Source: Rhodospirillaceae bacterium
GTDB lineage: Bacteria; Pseudomonadota; Alphaproteobacteria; UBA6615
Length of the DNA: 64,000 bases
Assembly: GCA_018667335.1 (NCBI GenBank)
Contig: JABIVD010000049.1
Location: 114,372-178,371, forward strand
Direction: 5' to 3'
Every line of letters starts with the position of its first letter. Position 1 is the first letter of the stretch. The notes beneath the pieces are model-generated. The model was given only the letters and a program-made list of their open reading frames with translations. It searched no databases and was not told the origin of the DNA. This document shows, piece after piece, positions 25,461-35,402 of the stretch. Both the position numbers and the translations under genes were made by a program.

Positions 25461-25986
25461 AAACGAGGCCGCGATCCGCGCCATGCGTGCGGGACGAAGC
25501 ACCGACACGTCCACAAGTCCCAAGAAAAGCAAAAAAAAGCTGCTCGTGATCTTGCTGCTCGCCGTTCTGGTCGGCGGCGGTGGTGCTGCATTCAAATTGC
25601 TGATCGCCAAGGATCCTTCGACCGTTGTCGAAGTGCCGGTGCCCGAACCCGAGGTCGTCGAGCCTGTAGAGCTTACCTACATCGACCTCGCCCCGTTGTT
25701 CATCCCGTTCCAGACGGAAAAGGGCGCGCGACATAAGATCGTTGTGATGCTCTCGCTGGAGGTCGGCCGGGCACGCAACGAAGACAAACTTGTGCGGTCT
25801 TTGATGCCGCGGCTTCGCGAATCCTATGTCCGTGCCCTGACGTCACGGCCCTTTCCGGGCGTCGAAGACGGATCGATCGAGACCGTCTATCTGAAGAACC
25901 GAATCCGTGCGGAAAATATCCGATTGCTGGGGCTCGGCGTCGTCAACGATGTCCTCGTGCGCGATATCCGCGTATTGCCGGGCTGA
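25420..25986 (+). CDS. FliL-like single-pass membrane protein 1
   Basis: 188 residues if started at the TTG at 25420, which has AAGGTGG just upstream; an ATG at 25483 would give 167 residues but lacks a ribosome-binding site. A basic N-terminus (SPKKSKKK) precedes one membrane helix (LLVILLLAVLVGGGGAAFKLLI). The remainder is a periplasmic domain (YIDLAPLFIPFQTEKGARHK, NEDKLVRSLMPRLRESYVRA, ENIRLLGLGVVNDVLVRDI) with the helix-strand order of FliL. FliL supports stator function at the flagellar motor. The usual flagellar neighbours are absent here; the gene follows thiL instead, so the FliL assignment is by layout and pattern. Confidence 0.7.
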   Translation: MADTDTSGKASRAENEAAIRAMRAGRSTDTSTSPKKSKKKLLVILLLAVLVGGGGAAFKLLIAKDPSTVVEVPVPEPEVVEPVELTYIDLAPLFIPFQTEKGARHKIVVMLSLEVGRARNEDKLVRSLMPRLRESYVRALTSRPFPGVEDGSIETVYLKNRIRAENIRLLGLGVVNDVLVRDIRVLPG

Positions 25987-25989
25987 CTC

Positions 25990-26448
25990 ATGAAGAAGAT
26001 TCTCATTCTTGTGGTGGTTGTCCTGCTCGCAGGCGGCGGAGGTGCTTTCTTTCTCCTGGGCGGGAAGTCGCCTGAGACGGTGGAGGAGGCCAAGCCGAAG
26101 GATGAAAAGCTGGTGTTCCGCGAGCATCACTATATGCGTCTCGACACAATCACCGTGACCCTGTTCGAAGGTGACGCGGTGGCCGGCCTGTATACCGCCG
26201 CCTTGACGCTCGAACTTGCCACGGCAGCACAGCGGTCCGTTGTGTCTGCGGCGAAATTCCGATTGCGCGACGCCATGCTTCGCGATCTCCACAGTTTGGT
26301 CGCACGCCGCAAGGGTATCGATATTCCGCTGGATTCCGTGAAACGGCGGATGCGGGGTACCGCGATCCGTGAGCTGGGAGCCGATGTTGTGGTCGATCTG
26401 TTTGTCGAAAACGTGCTGCGAAAAGACATCGAACAGAAGGACGGGTGA
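25990..26448 (+). CDS. FliL-like single-pass membrane protein 2
   Basis: 152 residues. MKKILILVVVVLLAGGGGAF is a membrane anchor very like that of the preceding protein. The periplasmic part has MRLDTITVTLFEGDAVAGLY, RSVVSAAKFRLRDAMLRDLH, GIDIPLDSVKRRMRGTAI and DVVVDLFVENVLRKDI. The order of strands and helices resembles FliL and the first protein, but identity is low, so both may be distant paralogues acting as a pair. Only three bases separate the genes, so they are cotranscribed. Function beyond the FliL-like fold is not established. Membership in the FliL superfamily is likely but not certain. Confidence 0.6.
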   Translation: MKKILILVVVVLLAGGGGAFFLLGGKSPETVEEAKPKDEKLVFREHHYMRLDTITVTLFEGDAVAGLYTAALTLELATAAQRSVVSAAKFRLRDAMLRDLHSLVARRKGIDIPLDSVKRRMRGTAIRELGADVVVDLFVENVLRKDIEQKDG

Positions 26449-26492
26449 CGCAAGGCTGCTATTCACAGCAATGACTTGTGTTTTCTGAGGTC

Positions 26493-27704
26493 ATGCAGGA
26501 TGTTCGCCCCATGATGCTCAAACGTAGTTCCCGCAACGTCGCGATTCTCTCGATGTGTCAGGCCTTTGGCCAGACACAGATGATCCTCATCTTCTCCGTC
26601 TCGTCCATCATCGGCGCGACCATCGCGCCGAATCCGGGCTGGGCGACGGTGCCGATCACCTTCCAGTTCGTGGCCATGACCATGTCGACGGTGCCGGCCG
26701 CGTTGTTGATGAAGAAGATCGGGCGGGCCAATGGTTTCATTGCATTTCTGGTCGTCGGATCGACTGGCGCGGCGTTGATGATCTATGCGCTCGTGGATCA
26801 GAGCTTTCTGCTGTTTTGCCTGGGCTCGGCCCTGTTCGGCAGTTCTGCCGGTGCGAACCAGCAGTTCAGATTCGCTGCCGTTGATGCGGCGGATGAACAC
26901 TTCAAATCCCGCGCTGTCAGCCTGGTGCTTGCCGGCGGCGTTTTCGCCGGACTGGTCGGGCCCACCCTGTCCTCCGTCGGCTACGACGTTATTCAGCCGA
27001 TACTCTATGGCGGCGTGTTTGCCATTATTCTGGTCCTGCAGGCGCTGATGATCGTACTGCTGTTCGTCACCGACATTCCGCCGCCGAGCGAACAGGAACG
27101 CAGCGGTCCCACGCGCTCAATGCGCGAGATTGCCTCCCAGCCGGCCTTCATTGTGGCCGTGATGAGCGCGATGATCGGCTACGGCGTCATGAACTTCGTG
27201 ATGCTGTCTACGCCGATCTTCATGCATCTTCATCCGACCCATCCGTTTGGTCAGCTCGACATCAACAATGTCATCATGTGGCATGTGCTGGGCATGTTCG
27301 CGCCGGGCTTCTTCACCGGCTGGCTGATCAAGAAATATGGCGACCTGAATATCATTCTCGCCGGCGCCGTGATCTCGGTGGTCTGTTTGGCGGTGAATTT
27401 CAGCGGCGATTCAATGGTTCATCTGCGCGTCGGCATGGCGCTGGTCGGGCTTGGCTGGAACTTTATGTTCACTGCTGGCACCACCCTTCTGCTCACCACT
27501 TATACGCCGGCGGAAAAAGCGAAGGTGCAGGGCATCAACGACCTGTTTGTGTTCGGCACCGTCGCGGTGTGTTCACTGGCTGCGGGCGTGGTCTATCAGG
27601 CCCTCGGTTTCTTCGCCGTGAACCTGGCATCCGCGCCGCTTCTGGTGCTGGTTGTCATTGCAGTGTTCTGGCTGCGCGGGCATCGCAGGGCGGCCGTAGC
27701 CTGA
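26493..27704 (+). CDS. Major facilitator superfamily transporter
   Basis: 403 residues from the ATG at 26493 ([13 protein letters not shown]) with CTGAGG upstream; a GTG 15 bases earlier is possible. About twelve membrane helices can be traced, for example [59 protein letters not shown] and [21 protein letters not shown] charged cytoplasmic loop after helix 6 ([18 protein letters not shown]) splits the two halves. [11 protein letters not shown] matches the MFS loop 2-3 signature only loosely. The substrate is unknown. It has its own gap on both sides and does not look fused to the FliL-like pair functionally, although the same strand and 44-base gap allow read-through. Confidence 0.87.
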   Translation: MQDVRPMMLKRSSRNVAILSMCQAFGQTQMILIFSVSSIIGATIAPNPGWATVPITFQFVAMTMSTVPAALLMKKIGRANGFIAFLVVGSTGAALMIYALVDQSFLLFCLGSALFGSSAGANQQFRFAAVDAADEHFKSRAVSLVLAGGVFAGLVGPTLSSVGYDVIQPILYGGVFAIILVLQALMIVLLFVTDIPPPSEQERSGPTRSMREIASQPAFIVAVMSAMIGYGVMNFVMLSTPIFMHLHPTHPFGQLDINNVIMWHVLGMFAPGFFTGWLIKKYGDLNIILAGAVISVVCLAVNFSGDSMVHLRVGMALVGLGWNFMFTAGTTLLLTTYTPAEKAKVQGINDLFVFGTVAVCSLAAGVVYQALGFFAVNLASAPLLVLVVIAVFWLRGHRRAAVA

Positions 27705-27873
27705 TCCTTCGGTTCACTGCCTCAGTCTTAATGCACGTGCGCGGTTGCCATGCAGCCACCTTTTTGGCATGTTCCCGCCGCTTTTACGGGCCCGGGTGAT
27801 TCGGCTCCGCACTGCGGCATTCGCCGTCATCGCCCACGTGGCCCAACAAACTAGAAACCAAAGGATATTCACA

Positions 27874-29997
27874 ATGGCTCCCATCGTCTGGTTCGCCATC
27901 GCATGCGGCGGTTTGGCCGTTCTGTACGGCATCTGGGCATCCCGATCTGTCCTCGCGCACAGCGCGGGTACCGAACGGATGCAGGAGATTTCAGCTGCCA
28001 TCCAGGAAGGTGCGGCGGCCTATCTCAACCGCCAGTACCGTGCCATCGGCATGGTCGGCATCGTAATTGCGGTAATCCTGTTCTTCCTTCTTGGTTGGAC
28101 TGTTGCGCTCGGTTTTGTAATCGGCGCGGTGCTTTCGGGTGTCACCGGCTATATCGGCATGAACATCTCGGTCCGCGCAAATGTGCGCACGACCGAGGCG
28201 GCGCGCAGCAGCCTGGCAGAAGGCCTTTCGGTGGCGTTCCGTTCGGGTGCGGTGACCGGCATGCTGGTCGCGGGGCTCGCCCTGTTGGCCGTTGCCGGCT
28301 ATTTCGGCTTCATGGTGTGGCTGGAGCAGCAGGGGCAAGCGGGCGGTCGTGATCTGATCGATGCGCTGGTTGCGCTCGGCTTTGGTGCGTCGCTGATTTC
28401 GATCTTCGCACGCCTCGGTGGCGGCATCTTCACCAAGGGTGCGGATGTCGGTGCCGATCTCGTCGGCAAGGTCGAAGTGGGTATCCCAGAGGATGACCCC
28501 CGCAACCCGGCTGTGATCGCTGACAATGTCGGCGACAATGTTGGTGACTGTGCCGGCATGGCCGCCGATCTGTTCGAGACCTATGCGGTCTCGATCGTGG
28601 CGACCATGGTGCTGATCTCGATCTTCCTGGCCGGCGATCCGTTGCTGAACTCGATGATGGTCTATCCGCTCGCAATTGGCGGTGTCTGCATCATCGCGTC
28701 GATCATCGGCACGTTCTTCACCCGCCTTGGCAAGAGCCAGAACATCATGGGTGCGCTCTACAAGGGCTTCGTAGCGTCTGCGGTTCTCTCGCTCATCGGC
28801 GTGGCGATCGTCACCGAATGGGTGATCGGCTTCGATGCGCAGGTCGACGTTCCCAAGGGATCTTTCTCGGGCATGGACATCTTCCTGTGCGCCGTGGTTG
28901 GGCTGGTTGTGACCGGCCTGCTGATCTGGGTGACCGAGTACTACACGAGCACCGAGTATCGCCCCGTGCGTTCGATTGCTCAGGCATCGACCACGGGTCA
29001 CGGCACCAACGTGATCCAGGGTCTGGCGATCTCGATGGAGGCCACCGCGGTCCCGGCGCTCATCATCTGCGCCGCGATCATCGTCTCGTTCTCGCTGGCG
29101 GGCCTCCTGGGCATTGCCATTGCGGTGACGGCGATGCTGGCTCTAGCCGGCATGGTTGTCGCACTCGACGCCTACGGTCCGGTGACGGACAACGCAGGCG
29201 GCATTGCCGAGATGGCCGAGCTTGACGAGAATGTCCGCAAGACGACGGATGCGCTCGACGCGGTCGGCAACACGACCAAGGCGGTGACCAAGGGTTATGC
29301 GATCGGCTCCGCCGGTCTCGGCGCTCTGGTGCTGTTCGCGGCCTACACCTCGGATTTGGAGTTCTTCATCTCCACGTCGGCTGAGCATCCGTATTTCGCG
29401 GGTGTTGTGCTCGACTTCTCGCTGACCAATCCCTACGTGGTCGTGGGCCTGTTCGTGGGCGGCATGCTGCCGTTCCTGTTCGGTGCCATGGGCATGACGG
29501 CGGTTGGCCGCGCGGCCGGTTCGGTCGTGGTCGAAGTCCGGCGTCAGTTCAAGGAAATCCCGGGCATCATGGAAGGCACGGGCAAGCCGGAATATGGCAA
29601 GTGTGTCGACCTGCTGACGCGCGCGGCGATCAAGGAGATGATCATCCCCTCGATGCTCCCGGTCCTGTCGCCGATCGTCCTGTTCTTGGTCATCCTGTTG
29701 ATCGCTGGCAAGTCGGCAGCCTTCTCGTCACTGGGCGCAATGCTCCTGGGCGTGATCGTGACCGGACTGTTCGTCGCGATTTCCATGACCGCCGGCGGCG
29801 GCGCATGGGACAACGCCAAGAAGTACATCGAAGACGGCAACCATGGTGGCAAGGGATCCGACGCGCATCACGCGGCGGTGACCGGCGACACGGTTGGCGA
29901 TCCGTACAAGGACACGGCTGGTCCGGCCGTGAACCCGATGATCAAGATCACGAACATCGTGGCGCTCCTGGTGCTTGCCGTGCTGGCAAACCTCTAG
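27874..29997 (+). CDS. hppA: Membrane-bound proton-translocating pyrophosphatase, K+-independent type
   Basis: 707 residues from the ATG at 27874, with AAGGATATT upstream. About 16 membrane helices. The substrate site is in [20 protein letters not shown] and [20 protein letters not shown]; later motifs are [19 protein letters not shown] and [20 protein letters not shown]. The stretch [20 protein letters not shown] has Lys and Thr at the two positions that are Ala and Gly in potassium-dependent enzymes, so this should be the K+-independent H+ pump. It uses cytoplasmic pyrophosphate to pump protons outward, saving energy under low-energy or light-limited conditions. It ends in a strong terminator and is probably monocistronic. 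Confidence 0.97.
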   Translation: MAPIVWFAIACGGLAVLYGIWASRSVLAHSAGTERMQEISAAIQEGAAAYLNRQYRAIGMVGIVIAVILFFLLGWTVALGFVIGAVLSGVTGYIGMNISVRANVRTTEAARSSLAEGLSVAFRSGAVTGMLVAGLALLAVAGYFGFMVWLEQQGQAGGRDLIDALVALGFGASLISIFARLGGGIFTKGADVGADLVGKVEVGIPEDDPRNPAVIADNVGDNVGDCAGMAADLFETYAVSIVATMVLISIFLAGDPLLNSMMVYPLAIGGVCIIASIIGTFFTRLGKSQNIMGALYKGFVASAVLSLIGVAIVTEWVIGFDAQVDVPKGSFSGMDIFLCAVVGLVVTGLLIWVTEYYTSTEYRPVRSIAQASTTGHGTNVIQGLAISMEATAVPALIICAAIIVSFSLAGLLGIAIAVTAMLALAGMVVALDAYGPVTDNAGGIAEMAELDENVRKTTDALDAVGNTTKAVTKGYAIGSAGLGALVLFAAYTSDLEFFISTSAEHPYFAGVVLDFSLTNPYVVVGLFVGGMLPFLFGAMGMTAVGRAAGSVVVEVRRQFKEIPGIMEGTGKPEYGKCVDLLTRAAIKEMIIPSMLPVLSPIVLFLVILLIAGKSAAFSSLGAMLLGVIVTGLFVAISMTAGGGAWDNAKKYIEDGNHGGKGSDAHHAAVTGDTVGDPYKDTAGPAVNPMIKITNIVALLVLAVLANL

Positions 29998-30020
29998 GCG
30001 CAACCATCGTTTGTGGAGGA

Positions 30021-30053
30021 CCCCCGGGGCGCATGTCCCGGGGGTTTTCTTTT
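30021..30053 (+). terminator. Rho-independent terminator of hppA
   Basis: CCCCCGGG and CCCGGGGG arms around a loop containing GCATG, followed by TTTTCTTTT, 24 bases after the hppA stop. Confidence 0.92.
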
Positions 30054-30126
30054 GGGCCGGGTTTCTTCGTGGGCCTGGTTATTTTGTGGGGGCGTCGGTT
30101 TGAGACGTTACTGGGGTTTGTGACGT

Positions 30127-30573
30127 TTACTGGCCGCCGCCGGTGCCTGCGAATCGGCCGATATTGCCGAACAGTTGCTGGATCAACGACAGTTCGTTCC
30201 CCGCAGTCGGGGTCACCCGGCTGACCAGTTCCACTTCCCGGCGGTCATTCTCAGTGTAGGTGAAGACATCTTCCACGACTTCACTATCGTCGAAGACGAT
30301 GGCGATAATTTTCCGTTCAATAAGCTCGGGTTCGAAAAACGCGACGGTTTCCGTCCGCTCGGACATGTAGTACCAGACGTTGGTGCGAAAGACGCCTTCG
30401 GTTGACGGGCTTCCCAATGCTTGTTGGACGTCACGGCGGCTGGTCTCGCCAGGTTCGATCGCCGCAAGGGCGTCAGGATCCGGCTCCTGTCCGCGCACAT
30501 TGACAATGGGTGCGCAGGCGCTCAGCGCAGCGAGCAAGACAAGGATGCGACCGTGTCGGACAAACAATTTCAT
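30127..30573 (-). CDS. bamE: Outer membrane protein assembly factor BamE (SmpA/OmlA) lipoprotein
   Basis: 148 residues. A lipoprotein signal peptide ends in the lipobox LSAC (LLAALSACAPIVN), so Cys20 should be lipidated and the protein held at the outer membrane. The SmpA/OmlA domain shows IEPGETSRRDVQQALGSPST, VWYYMSERTETVAFFEPE and IIAIVFDDSEVVEDVFTY. BamE stabilises the BamA-BamD complex that folds beta-barrel proteins. The C-terminal extension (SLIQQLFGNIGRFAGTGGGQ) is usual for alphaproteobacterial members. It is divergent from the chaperone gene at 30692 across 118 bases. Confidence 0.93.
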   Translation of the reverse strand: MKLFVRHGRILVLLAALSACAPIVNVRGQEPDPDALAAIEPGETSRRDVQQALGSPSTEGVFRTNVWYYMSERTETVAFFEPELIERKIIAIVFDDSEVVEDVFTYTENDRREVELVSRVTPTAGNELSLIQQLFGNIGRFAGTGGGQ

Positions 30574-30691
30574 CGGGCAGACAGTTCCGCGGTTCGCGTT
30601 GTTGTGGATCAGATCGGGCAGGACGATGGCACTCGCCGTTTCGCCGTGTCAACCAATCCGGTGAATAGCAAATTTCGATGCGCAAACTGAC

Positions 30692-31258
30692 ATGATGAAC
30701 TGGATTCGAGAACGTAAACAGCGACGGGAACTGGCAACGCGATTGCTGGAGGTCGTGATTGACCAAGCGCGCCGTCCAGCTTTCTATGCGACCTACGGTG
30801 TGCCCGACACCATGCTCGGCCGATACGAGATGGTCTGCCTGCATGCGTATGTGTTGCTGCGCCGGCTGAAACGGATCGGGGGGCAGGGGCCGCGCATTGC
30901 GCAAACGCTGCACGATCAGATTTTCGATGATTTTGATGTTGCGCTGCGCGAAGCGGGGCTCGGCGACATGGGTATTGGCAAACGGATGAAGAAACTGGCA
31001 CGAAATTTACATGGACGGATCTCGGCCTATGAGCGTGGGTTGGCGGCCGGCGATGAAGAGATGGCCGCAGCCCTGCGCCGAAACCTCTACGCGAGCGCAG
31101 AGCCTTCTGACGCCGAGGTGGCGGCGATGATCGCCTATGTCCGCCGGGCACGAGCCGAGGTTGACGCATGCACGCCTGAGACGCTCTGGGAGGCCCGTTC
31201 GGTGTTTCCAGACCCAGAGCCCGGTTCCGGCAATGTGCCCCAGGAAGGTGCGGCATGA
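30692..31258 (+). CDS. Ubiquinol-cytochrome c chaperone family protein (Cbp3/UQCC1-like)
   Basis: 188 residues. The conserved core is RRPAFYATYGVPDTMLGRYE, MVCLHAYVLLRRLKRIGGQG and AQTLHDQIFDDFDVALREAG, followed by GDMGIGKRMKKLARNLHGRI and RRNLYASAEPSDAEVAAMI. This is the family of mitochondrial Cbp3, which assists cytochrome b assembly into the bc1 complex, and bacterial members are found in alphaproteobacteria. An assembly role in the respiratory bc1 complex is inferred from the family. The stop overlaps the start of yceD by four bases (ATGA), as in many relatives. Confidence 0.9.
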   Translation: MMNWIRERKQRRELATRLLEVVIDQARRPAFYATYGVPDTMLGRYEMVCLHAYVLLRRLKRIGGQGPRIAQTLHDQIFDDFDVALREAGLGDMGIGKRMKKLARNLHGRISAYERGLAAGDEEMAAALRRNLYASAEPSDAEVAAMIAYVRRARAEVDACTPETLWEARSVFPDPEPGSGNVPQEGAA

Positions 31259-31770
31259 CCGAGACCGCCGCGCCCGAACTGTTGCGATGCCTCTCGATCG
31301 CAGAATTGTCACCCGCCGAACGCCAGGTCGAGAAAATCCATGTGGAGGCGGTTGAATGCGCAGCGATTGCCAAACGCCTCGACATCCTTTCGATCGAGAG
31401 TTTGTCGGTGCAGCTGGAATTGTTTCGCGATCTCACGGGTGACGTGACCTTGGTCGGCCGGATCGTGGCAGACATCGTCCAGGCCTGCGTCGTTACCCTG
31501 GAGCCGGTCACGCAACATGTGGATGCGCCTCTTTATCAGCGGTTTTCCAGCCGTGCCGAGGAGGAGGAGGGCGAAGACGAAGATCCTGTCGAGCCCATTG
31601 TGGATGATGAAATCGAGGTCGGAGACGTGATCGTGCAGAACCTGTCCCTGGCCCTCGATCCCTATCCCCGCGCGCCGGAAGCAGAGTTTAAAGAGGTCGA
31701 TGACGAGGCCGGAAAACCCACCGGACCGTTCGCGGTGTTGGCCGTGTTGCGCGATGGCGGAGAAAAATAG
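31255..31770 (+). CDS. yceD: YceD/DUF177 family protein
   Basis: 171 residues. The DUF177 region has LDILSIESLSVQLELFRDLT, VRIVADIVQACVVTLEPV in part (GRIVADIVQACVVTLEPVTQ) and a central acidic segment (EEEEGEDEDPVEP), then VGDVIVQNLSLALDPYPRAP and GPFAVLAVLRD. Bacterial and plastid relatives help 23S rRNA accumulation and are nearly always next to rpmF, as here. It is coupled to the chaperone gene by a four-base overlap and lies 127 bases upstream of rpmF. Confidence 0.92.
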   Translation: MTETAAPELLRCLSIAELSPAERQVEKIHVEAVECAAIAKRLDILSIESLSVQLELFRDLTGDVTLVGRIVADIVQACVVTLEPVTQHVDAPLYQRFSSRAEEEEGEDEDPVEPIVDDEIEVGDVIVQNLSLALDPYPRAPEAEFKEVDDEAGKPTGPFAVLAVLRDGGEK

Positions 31771-31897
31771 TTCGTATTGACCAATGTTTTCCGTCAGAAA
31801 ACTTGCGATTCGCTTGCTCAGCGGTGCATTTTTGGATAATTAGCAGCCGCCCCCCGGCATGCTCAGAAATTTCATACTTCCCGCGAAAGGGAATCAG

Positions 31898-32083
31898 ATG
31901 GCTGTACCCAAGAAGAAAATTTCAAAATCCCGACGCGGCATGCGTCGTTCTCACGACTCATTGAAGCAGCAGGCCTATGTTGAGGACGCGACGACGGGTG
32001 AGTTCCATCGCCCCCATCATGTCGACATGAAGACCGGCTTCTACAAGGGTCGCCAGGTCATCGAGGTCAAGGAGAAGATCTAG
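31898..32083 (+). CDS. rpmF: 50S ribosomal protein L32
   Basis: 61 residues from the ATG at 31898; the longer frame from 31859 adds residues unlike L32. [20 protein letters not shown] is the exact family start, followed by [20 protein letters not shown]. Zinc-binding cysteines are absent, as in the common cysteine-free form of alphaproteobacteria. It is a small structural protein of the large subunit. AAAGGGAATC precedes the start. It leads rpmF-plsX-fabH-ihfA-merR, the classic fatty-acid operon order, and a promoter probably lies in the 127-base gap after yceD. Confidence 0.97.
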   Translation: MAVPKKKISKSRRGMRRSHDSLKQQAYVEDATTGEFHRPHHVDMKTGFYKGRQVIEVKEKI

Positions 32084-32125
32084 AGGCCAAGCCCGGACTC
32101 CGCGTCCGGCAGGAGAGCGGACCCG

Positions 32126-33175
32126 TTGAGCGAAATCATCACCATCGCCCTGGACGCCATGGGCGGCGACGACGCGCCGCACATTGTTGTTGCGGGCGCA
32201 AATATTGCCCGGCGCCGGCACCCCGATGCCCGCTTCGTGCTGTACGGCGACGAGGCGGATCTCACCGCGCGCGTCGCGAAGCAGCGCGGGCTGTCTGACT
32301 TTGTCGAAATTCGCCATGCGCCCGAGGGCGTTGCCGCGGATGCCAAGCCGTCACAGGTTGTGCGCAGTGGCCAGGAGACGTCCATGTGGCGTGCGATCGC
32401 AGCCGTCAAGGAAGGTCAGGCCGATGGCGTGGTGTCTGCGGGAAACACCGGTGCGTTGCTGGCCATGGCGATGCTCGTGTTGCGGCGTCTCCAGGGGATT
32501 GACCGCCCGGCGATTGCGTCATTCTTTCCGACCTTGCGTGGCGAAACCGTGATGCTCGATCTGGGCGCAAATATCCGCTGCAACGAACGAAACCTGGTCG
32601 AGTTCGCAATCATGGGCGAAGTGTTTGCCCGCACCATTCTCGGCATCGAAAACCCGACCGTAGGCTTGCTGAATGTCGGCGCAGAGGAAACCAAGGGAAA
32701 CGACGCTCTCAAGGATGCCGCGCAACTGCTGCGCGATCTTGACCTTCCCGGTGAGTTCGTCGGCTTCGTCGAGGGAGACGATATACCGGCCGGTGCAGTC
32801 GATGTTGTGGTGACGGACGGATTCACCGGCAACGTCGCCCTTAAAACCGCCGAAGGTACGGCCAAGCTTATCAATGCCTTCGTGCGTGAAACCTTTCGCA
32901 ATTCGTTCTGGGCCAAGATCGGTTATATCTTTGCCAAGCGTTCATTCGACAAGCTGCGGAACCGCAGCGACCCCCGCCGGTATAACGGGGCTATGTTCCT
33001 GGGCCTCAACGGTGTCTGCGTCAAAAGCCATGGCGGCACGGATGCCGTTGGGTTCGCAACCGCCATCGGAGTAGCGATCGATATGGTGAAGTATGGTGGC
33101 AACGCCTCTTTGAAGACGACGGTGGAGCGGCTCGAACTCGAAGCCCTGCGCCCGCAGGCCTCGGCGGCGTTGTGA
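32126..33175 (+). CDS. plsX: Phosphate acyltransferase PlsX
   Basis: 349 residues starting with TTG at 32126 ([19 protein letters not shown]), preceded by AGGAGAG at eight bases, so the non-ATG start is well supported. Motifs: [60 protein letters not shown] and [20 protein letters not shown]. It makes acyl-phosphate from acyl-ACP for the PlsY acyltransferase in phospholipid synthesis and associates with the inner face of the membrane. The stop shares one base with the fabH ATG. Confidence 0.97.
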   Translation: MSEIITIALDAMGGDDAPHIVVAGANIARRRHPDARFVLYGDEADLTARVAKQRGLSDFVEIRHAPEGVAADAKPSQVVRSGQETSMWRAIAAVKEGQADGVVSAGNTGALLAMAMLVLRRLQGIDRPAIASFFPTLRGETVMLDLGANIRCNERNLVEFAIMGEVFARTILGIENPTVGLLNVGAEETKGNDALKDAAQLLRDLDLPGEFVGFVEGDDIPAGAVDVVVTDGFTGNVALKTAEGTAKLINAFVRETFRNSFWAKIGYIFAKRSFDKLRNRSDPRRYNGAMFLGLNGVCVKSHGGTDAVGFATAIGVAIDMVKYGGNASLKTTVERLELEALRPQASAAL

Positions 33176-34152
33176 TGGTGCGGCGCTCGATCGTGGCCGG
33201 CATTGGCTCTTATTTGCCGGAGCGGATTGTGACGAATGCCGAGCTCGCCGCGCGTATCGATACGTCGGACGAGTGGATCCAGGAACGCAGCGGCATCCAG
33301 CAACGTCATATTGTCGCCGACGGTGAGATGACATCAGATCTCGCAACCTGCGCGGCACAGCGTGCGCTCGCGGCCGCGGGCATGGAGCCCGATGATATCG
33401 GGATCATCGTTGTCGCGACATCCACACCCGATGAGACATTCCCGGCCACGGCGACGGTGGTCCAGTCGAAGCTCGGCTGTGCCAATGGCTCCATGGGCTT
33501 CGACGTTCAGGCGGTGTGCTCCGGCTTCGTATTCGCCCTGGCGACAGCCGACAATTTCATCAAGGTTGGGCAAGTCGACACCGCCCTAGTCATCGGCGCC
33601 GAAACATTCTCGAAAATTCTCGACTGGGAAGACCGCTCGACCTGCGTGCTGTTCGGCGATGGTGCGGGTGCCGTGGTTCTGAAGGCCGGTGAGGGTGATG
33701 GGTCGAGTGCGGATCGGGGCGTCCTTTCAACCCATCTGCATTCCGACGGACGGTTGCATGATTTGCTGTATGTGGACGGTGGCCCATCGTCCACGGGTCA
33801 GGTCGGGCATTTGCGCATGGAAGGCCGCGAGGTTTTCAAACACGCGGTCACGAAGATGTCGGAAGTGACCATCGAGGCGTTGGAGGCGACGGGTCTCCAT
33901 GCAGACGACATTGACTGGTTTGTACCCCATCAGGCCAACCGGCGGATTATCGACGGCACCGCGCGCAAGCTCGGCATCACCGGGGAACGGGTTGTGGTGA
34001 CGATCGGTCAACATGCCAACACGTCCGCGGCGTCCATTCCTCTCGCGTTGTCCGTTGCGGTTGAGGACAAGCGCATTCAGGAAGGCAATCTGGTGCTTCT
34101 GGAAGCCATGGGCGGCGGTCTGACCTGGGGATCCGGAATCGTACGCTGGTAG
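33175..34152 (+). CDS. fabH: Beta-ketoacyl-ACP synthase III
   Basis: 325 residues from the ATG at 33175, overlapping the plsX stop by one base. The catalytic Cys is in [20 protein letters not shown], His in [20 protein letters not shown] and Asn in [20 protein letters not shown]: the Cys-His-Asn triad of KAS III is complete. The start [20 protein letters not shown] and [19 protein letters not shown] are typical. It condenses acetyl-CoA with malonyl-ACP to begin fatty-acid synthesis. The gene order with plsX before and ihfA after is conserved. Confidence 0.98.
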   Translation: MVRRSIVAGIGSYLPERIVTNAELAARIDTSDEWIQERSGIQQRHIVADGEMTSDLATCAAQRALAAAGMEPDDIGIIVVATSTPDETFPATATVVQSKLGCANGSMGFDVQAVCSGFVFALATADNFIKVGQVDTALVIGAETFSKILDWEDRSTCVLFGDGAGAVVLKAGEGDGSSADRGVLSTHLHSDGRLHDLLYVDGGPSSTGQVGHLRMEGREVFKHAVTKMSEVTIEALEATGLHADDIDWFVPHQANRRIIDGTARKLGITGERVVVTIGQHANTSAASIPLALSVAVEDKRIQEGNLVLLEAMGGGLTWGSGIVRW

Positions 34153-34273
34153 CGCCGCGCTAAATCCGAGATTCAATTTTTTAGATTAACCAATCTGAAC
34201 AATCCTTTGATATTGACGCATTTATGCTGTCGCGGTACCGTCGTGCAAATCAAAAATGGTGGGAGAGCAGGCG

Positions 34274-34642
34274 GTGAATGACACGATCACACGTGCGCAG
34301 TTGACGGAGGCCGTTTACCAGGAGGTGGGGCTTTCGCGGAACGAATCCGCCGACCTCGTGGAATCGGTCCTGGATGAAATGTCGGACTCGCTGATCCGCG
34401 GCGAAATGGTCAAGCTGTCGTCTTTCGGCAGTTTCCAGGTTCGCCAGAAAGGCCAGCGAATGGGGCGCAACCCGAAGACGGGTGAGGAAGTGCCTATCCT
34501 GCCGCGCCGGGTACTGGTGTTTCGACCGAGCCATGTCCTGAAAAAGCGCATCAACGACGACCCGGGCGCAACCCCGGAGCCGATGTCCGCACCGAGCTTC
34601 GCGTCTGAAGGTGCGATTCCGGAACCCGATACCTCGTACTAG
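34274..34642 (+). CDS. ihfA: Integration host factor alpha subunit
   Basis: 122 residues from the GTG at 34274 ([20 protein letters not shown]), with GGGAGA seven bases upstream; an ATG 18 bases earlier has no ribosome-binding site. The HU/IHF fold has [40 protein letters not shown] with the beta-arm [20 protein letters not shown]. The Pro that intercalates into DNA is in the ILPRR stretch. With IhfB it bends DNA at promoters and recombination sites. The tail after about residue 100 ([12 protein letters not shown]) is an extension seen in alphaproteobacterial IhfA. The merR gene follows after eight bases. Confidence 0.95.
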   Translation: MNDTITRAQLTEAVYQEVGLSRNESADLVESVLDEMSDSLIRGEMVKLSSFGSFQVRQKGQRMGRNPKTGEEVPILPRRVLVFRPSHVLKKRINDDPGATPEPMSAPSFASEGAIPEPDTSY

Positions 34643-34650
34643 CCGCGCGG

Positions 34651-35100
34651 ATGACCGACACAGGAAATCTGTCAGTGCGTCGCAGCAGCAAGTCTGCCGC
34701 TGCATTCCGCACAATCAGCGAGGTCGCATCCGACCTTGATGTGCCGCAACATGTCCTGCGGTTCTGGGAAACCAAATTCACGCAAGTCCGGCCGATGAAG
34801 CGCGGCGGCGGCCGCCGTTACTATCGACCCGAGGACGTGGATCTGCTGCGCTCGATCCGTGCGCTCCTCTACGACGACGGGTACACGATCAAAGGCGTAC
34901 AGAAATTGCTCAGGGAGGGTGGCCTGAAGTCGGTGGCAGCCGACGCGTCGCCGGCGCCCGCCAGCCCCGCACCTGTCTCTGCACCCGCCGCGCCGCAAGC
35001 CGCTGTCGCCGCGGGTATCTCGGTTGACCAGCGCAAGGAATTGACGGCGATCCTCGGCGAACTCGATGCGGTCCGAAAACTTCTCGATTCTGCGAGCTAG
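34651..35100 (+). CDS. MerR-family transcriptional regulator
   Basis: 149 residues. The MerR helix-turn-helix is [20 protein letters not shown] with wing [20 protein letters not shown] and [21 protein letters not shown] Pro/Ala-rich linker ([20 protein letters not shown]) leads to a short C-terminal helix ([18 protein letters not shown]) that should form the dimer coil. No cysteine metal site is present, so it is not a metal sensor of the classical type. This gene is regularly found between ihfA and tRNA-Pro in alphaproteobacteria, and its targets are not known to me. Confidence 0.92.
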   Translation: MTDTGNLSVRRSSKSAAAFRTISEVASDLDVPQHVLRFWETKFTQVRPMKRGGGRRYYRPEDVDLLRSIRALLYDDGYTIKGVQKLLREGGLKSVAADASPAPASPAPVSAPAAPQAAVAAGISVDQRKELTAILGELDAVRKLLDSAS

Positions 35101-35148
35101 ACGGGCTTCAAACCCGAAACGTAAGTCTCTATAGTCCCGCCGTTCGGT

Positions 35149-35225
35149 CGGGACGTAGCGCAGTCTGGTAGCGCATCACACTGGGGGTGTGGGGGTCGCA
35201 GGTTCGAATCCTGCCGTCCCGACCA
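35149..35225 (+). tRNA. tRNA-Pro (anticodon GGG)
   Basis: 77 bases including an encoded CCA. The acceptor stem CGGGACG pairs with CGTCCCG. The D arm is GCGC-loop-GCGC; the anticodon arm TCACA/TGTGG has loop CTGGGGG, so the anticodon GGG follows U33. The T arm is GCAGG-TTCGAAT-CCTGC. The first base pair is C1-G72, as expected for proline tRNA. It starts 48 bases after the merR stop, and no integrase or attachment repeat follows it. Confidence 0.97.
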
Positions 35226-35402
35226 ACGATTTTCATGGGTTAGCCGATCGGCTGGCCCAATTTTTTTGCCCGTCTGGAAATCGCTGCAAATTTCTCGCGG
35301 TTTTCTCCGTCGCATCAGAAAGTGGCAGCCGTTATTCGTGTTGCTGCTGTAGATTGTTCCGGAACCTCGACATATTGCTCTGCATCGCCGAATGGAACCT
35401 CC

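Noticed and set aside
27991..29001. 336-codon open frame on the minus strand
   Set aside because: It is antisense to hppA and its composition (His, Arg, Asp rich) is that of a shadow frame.
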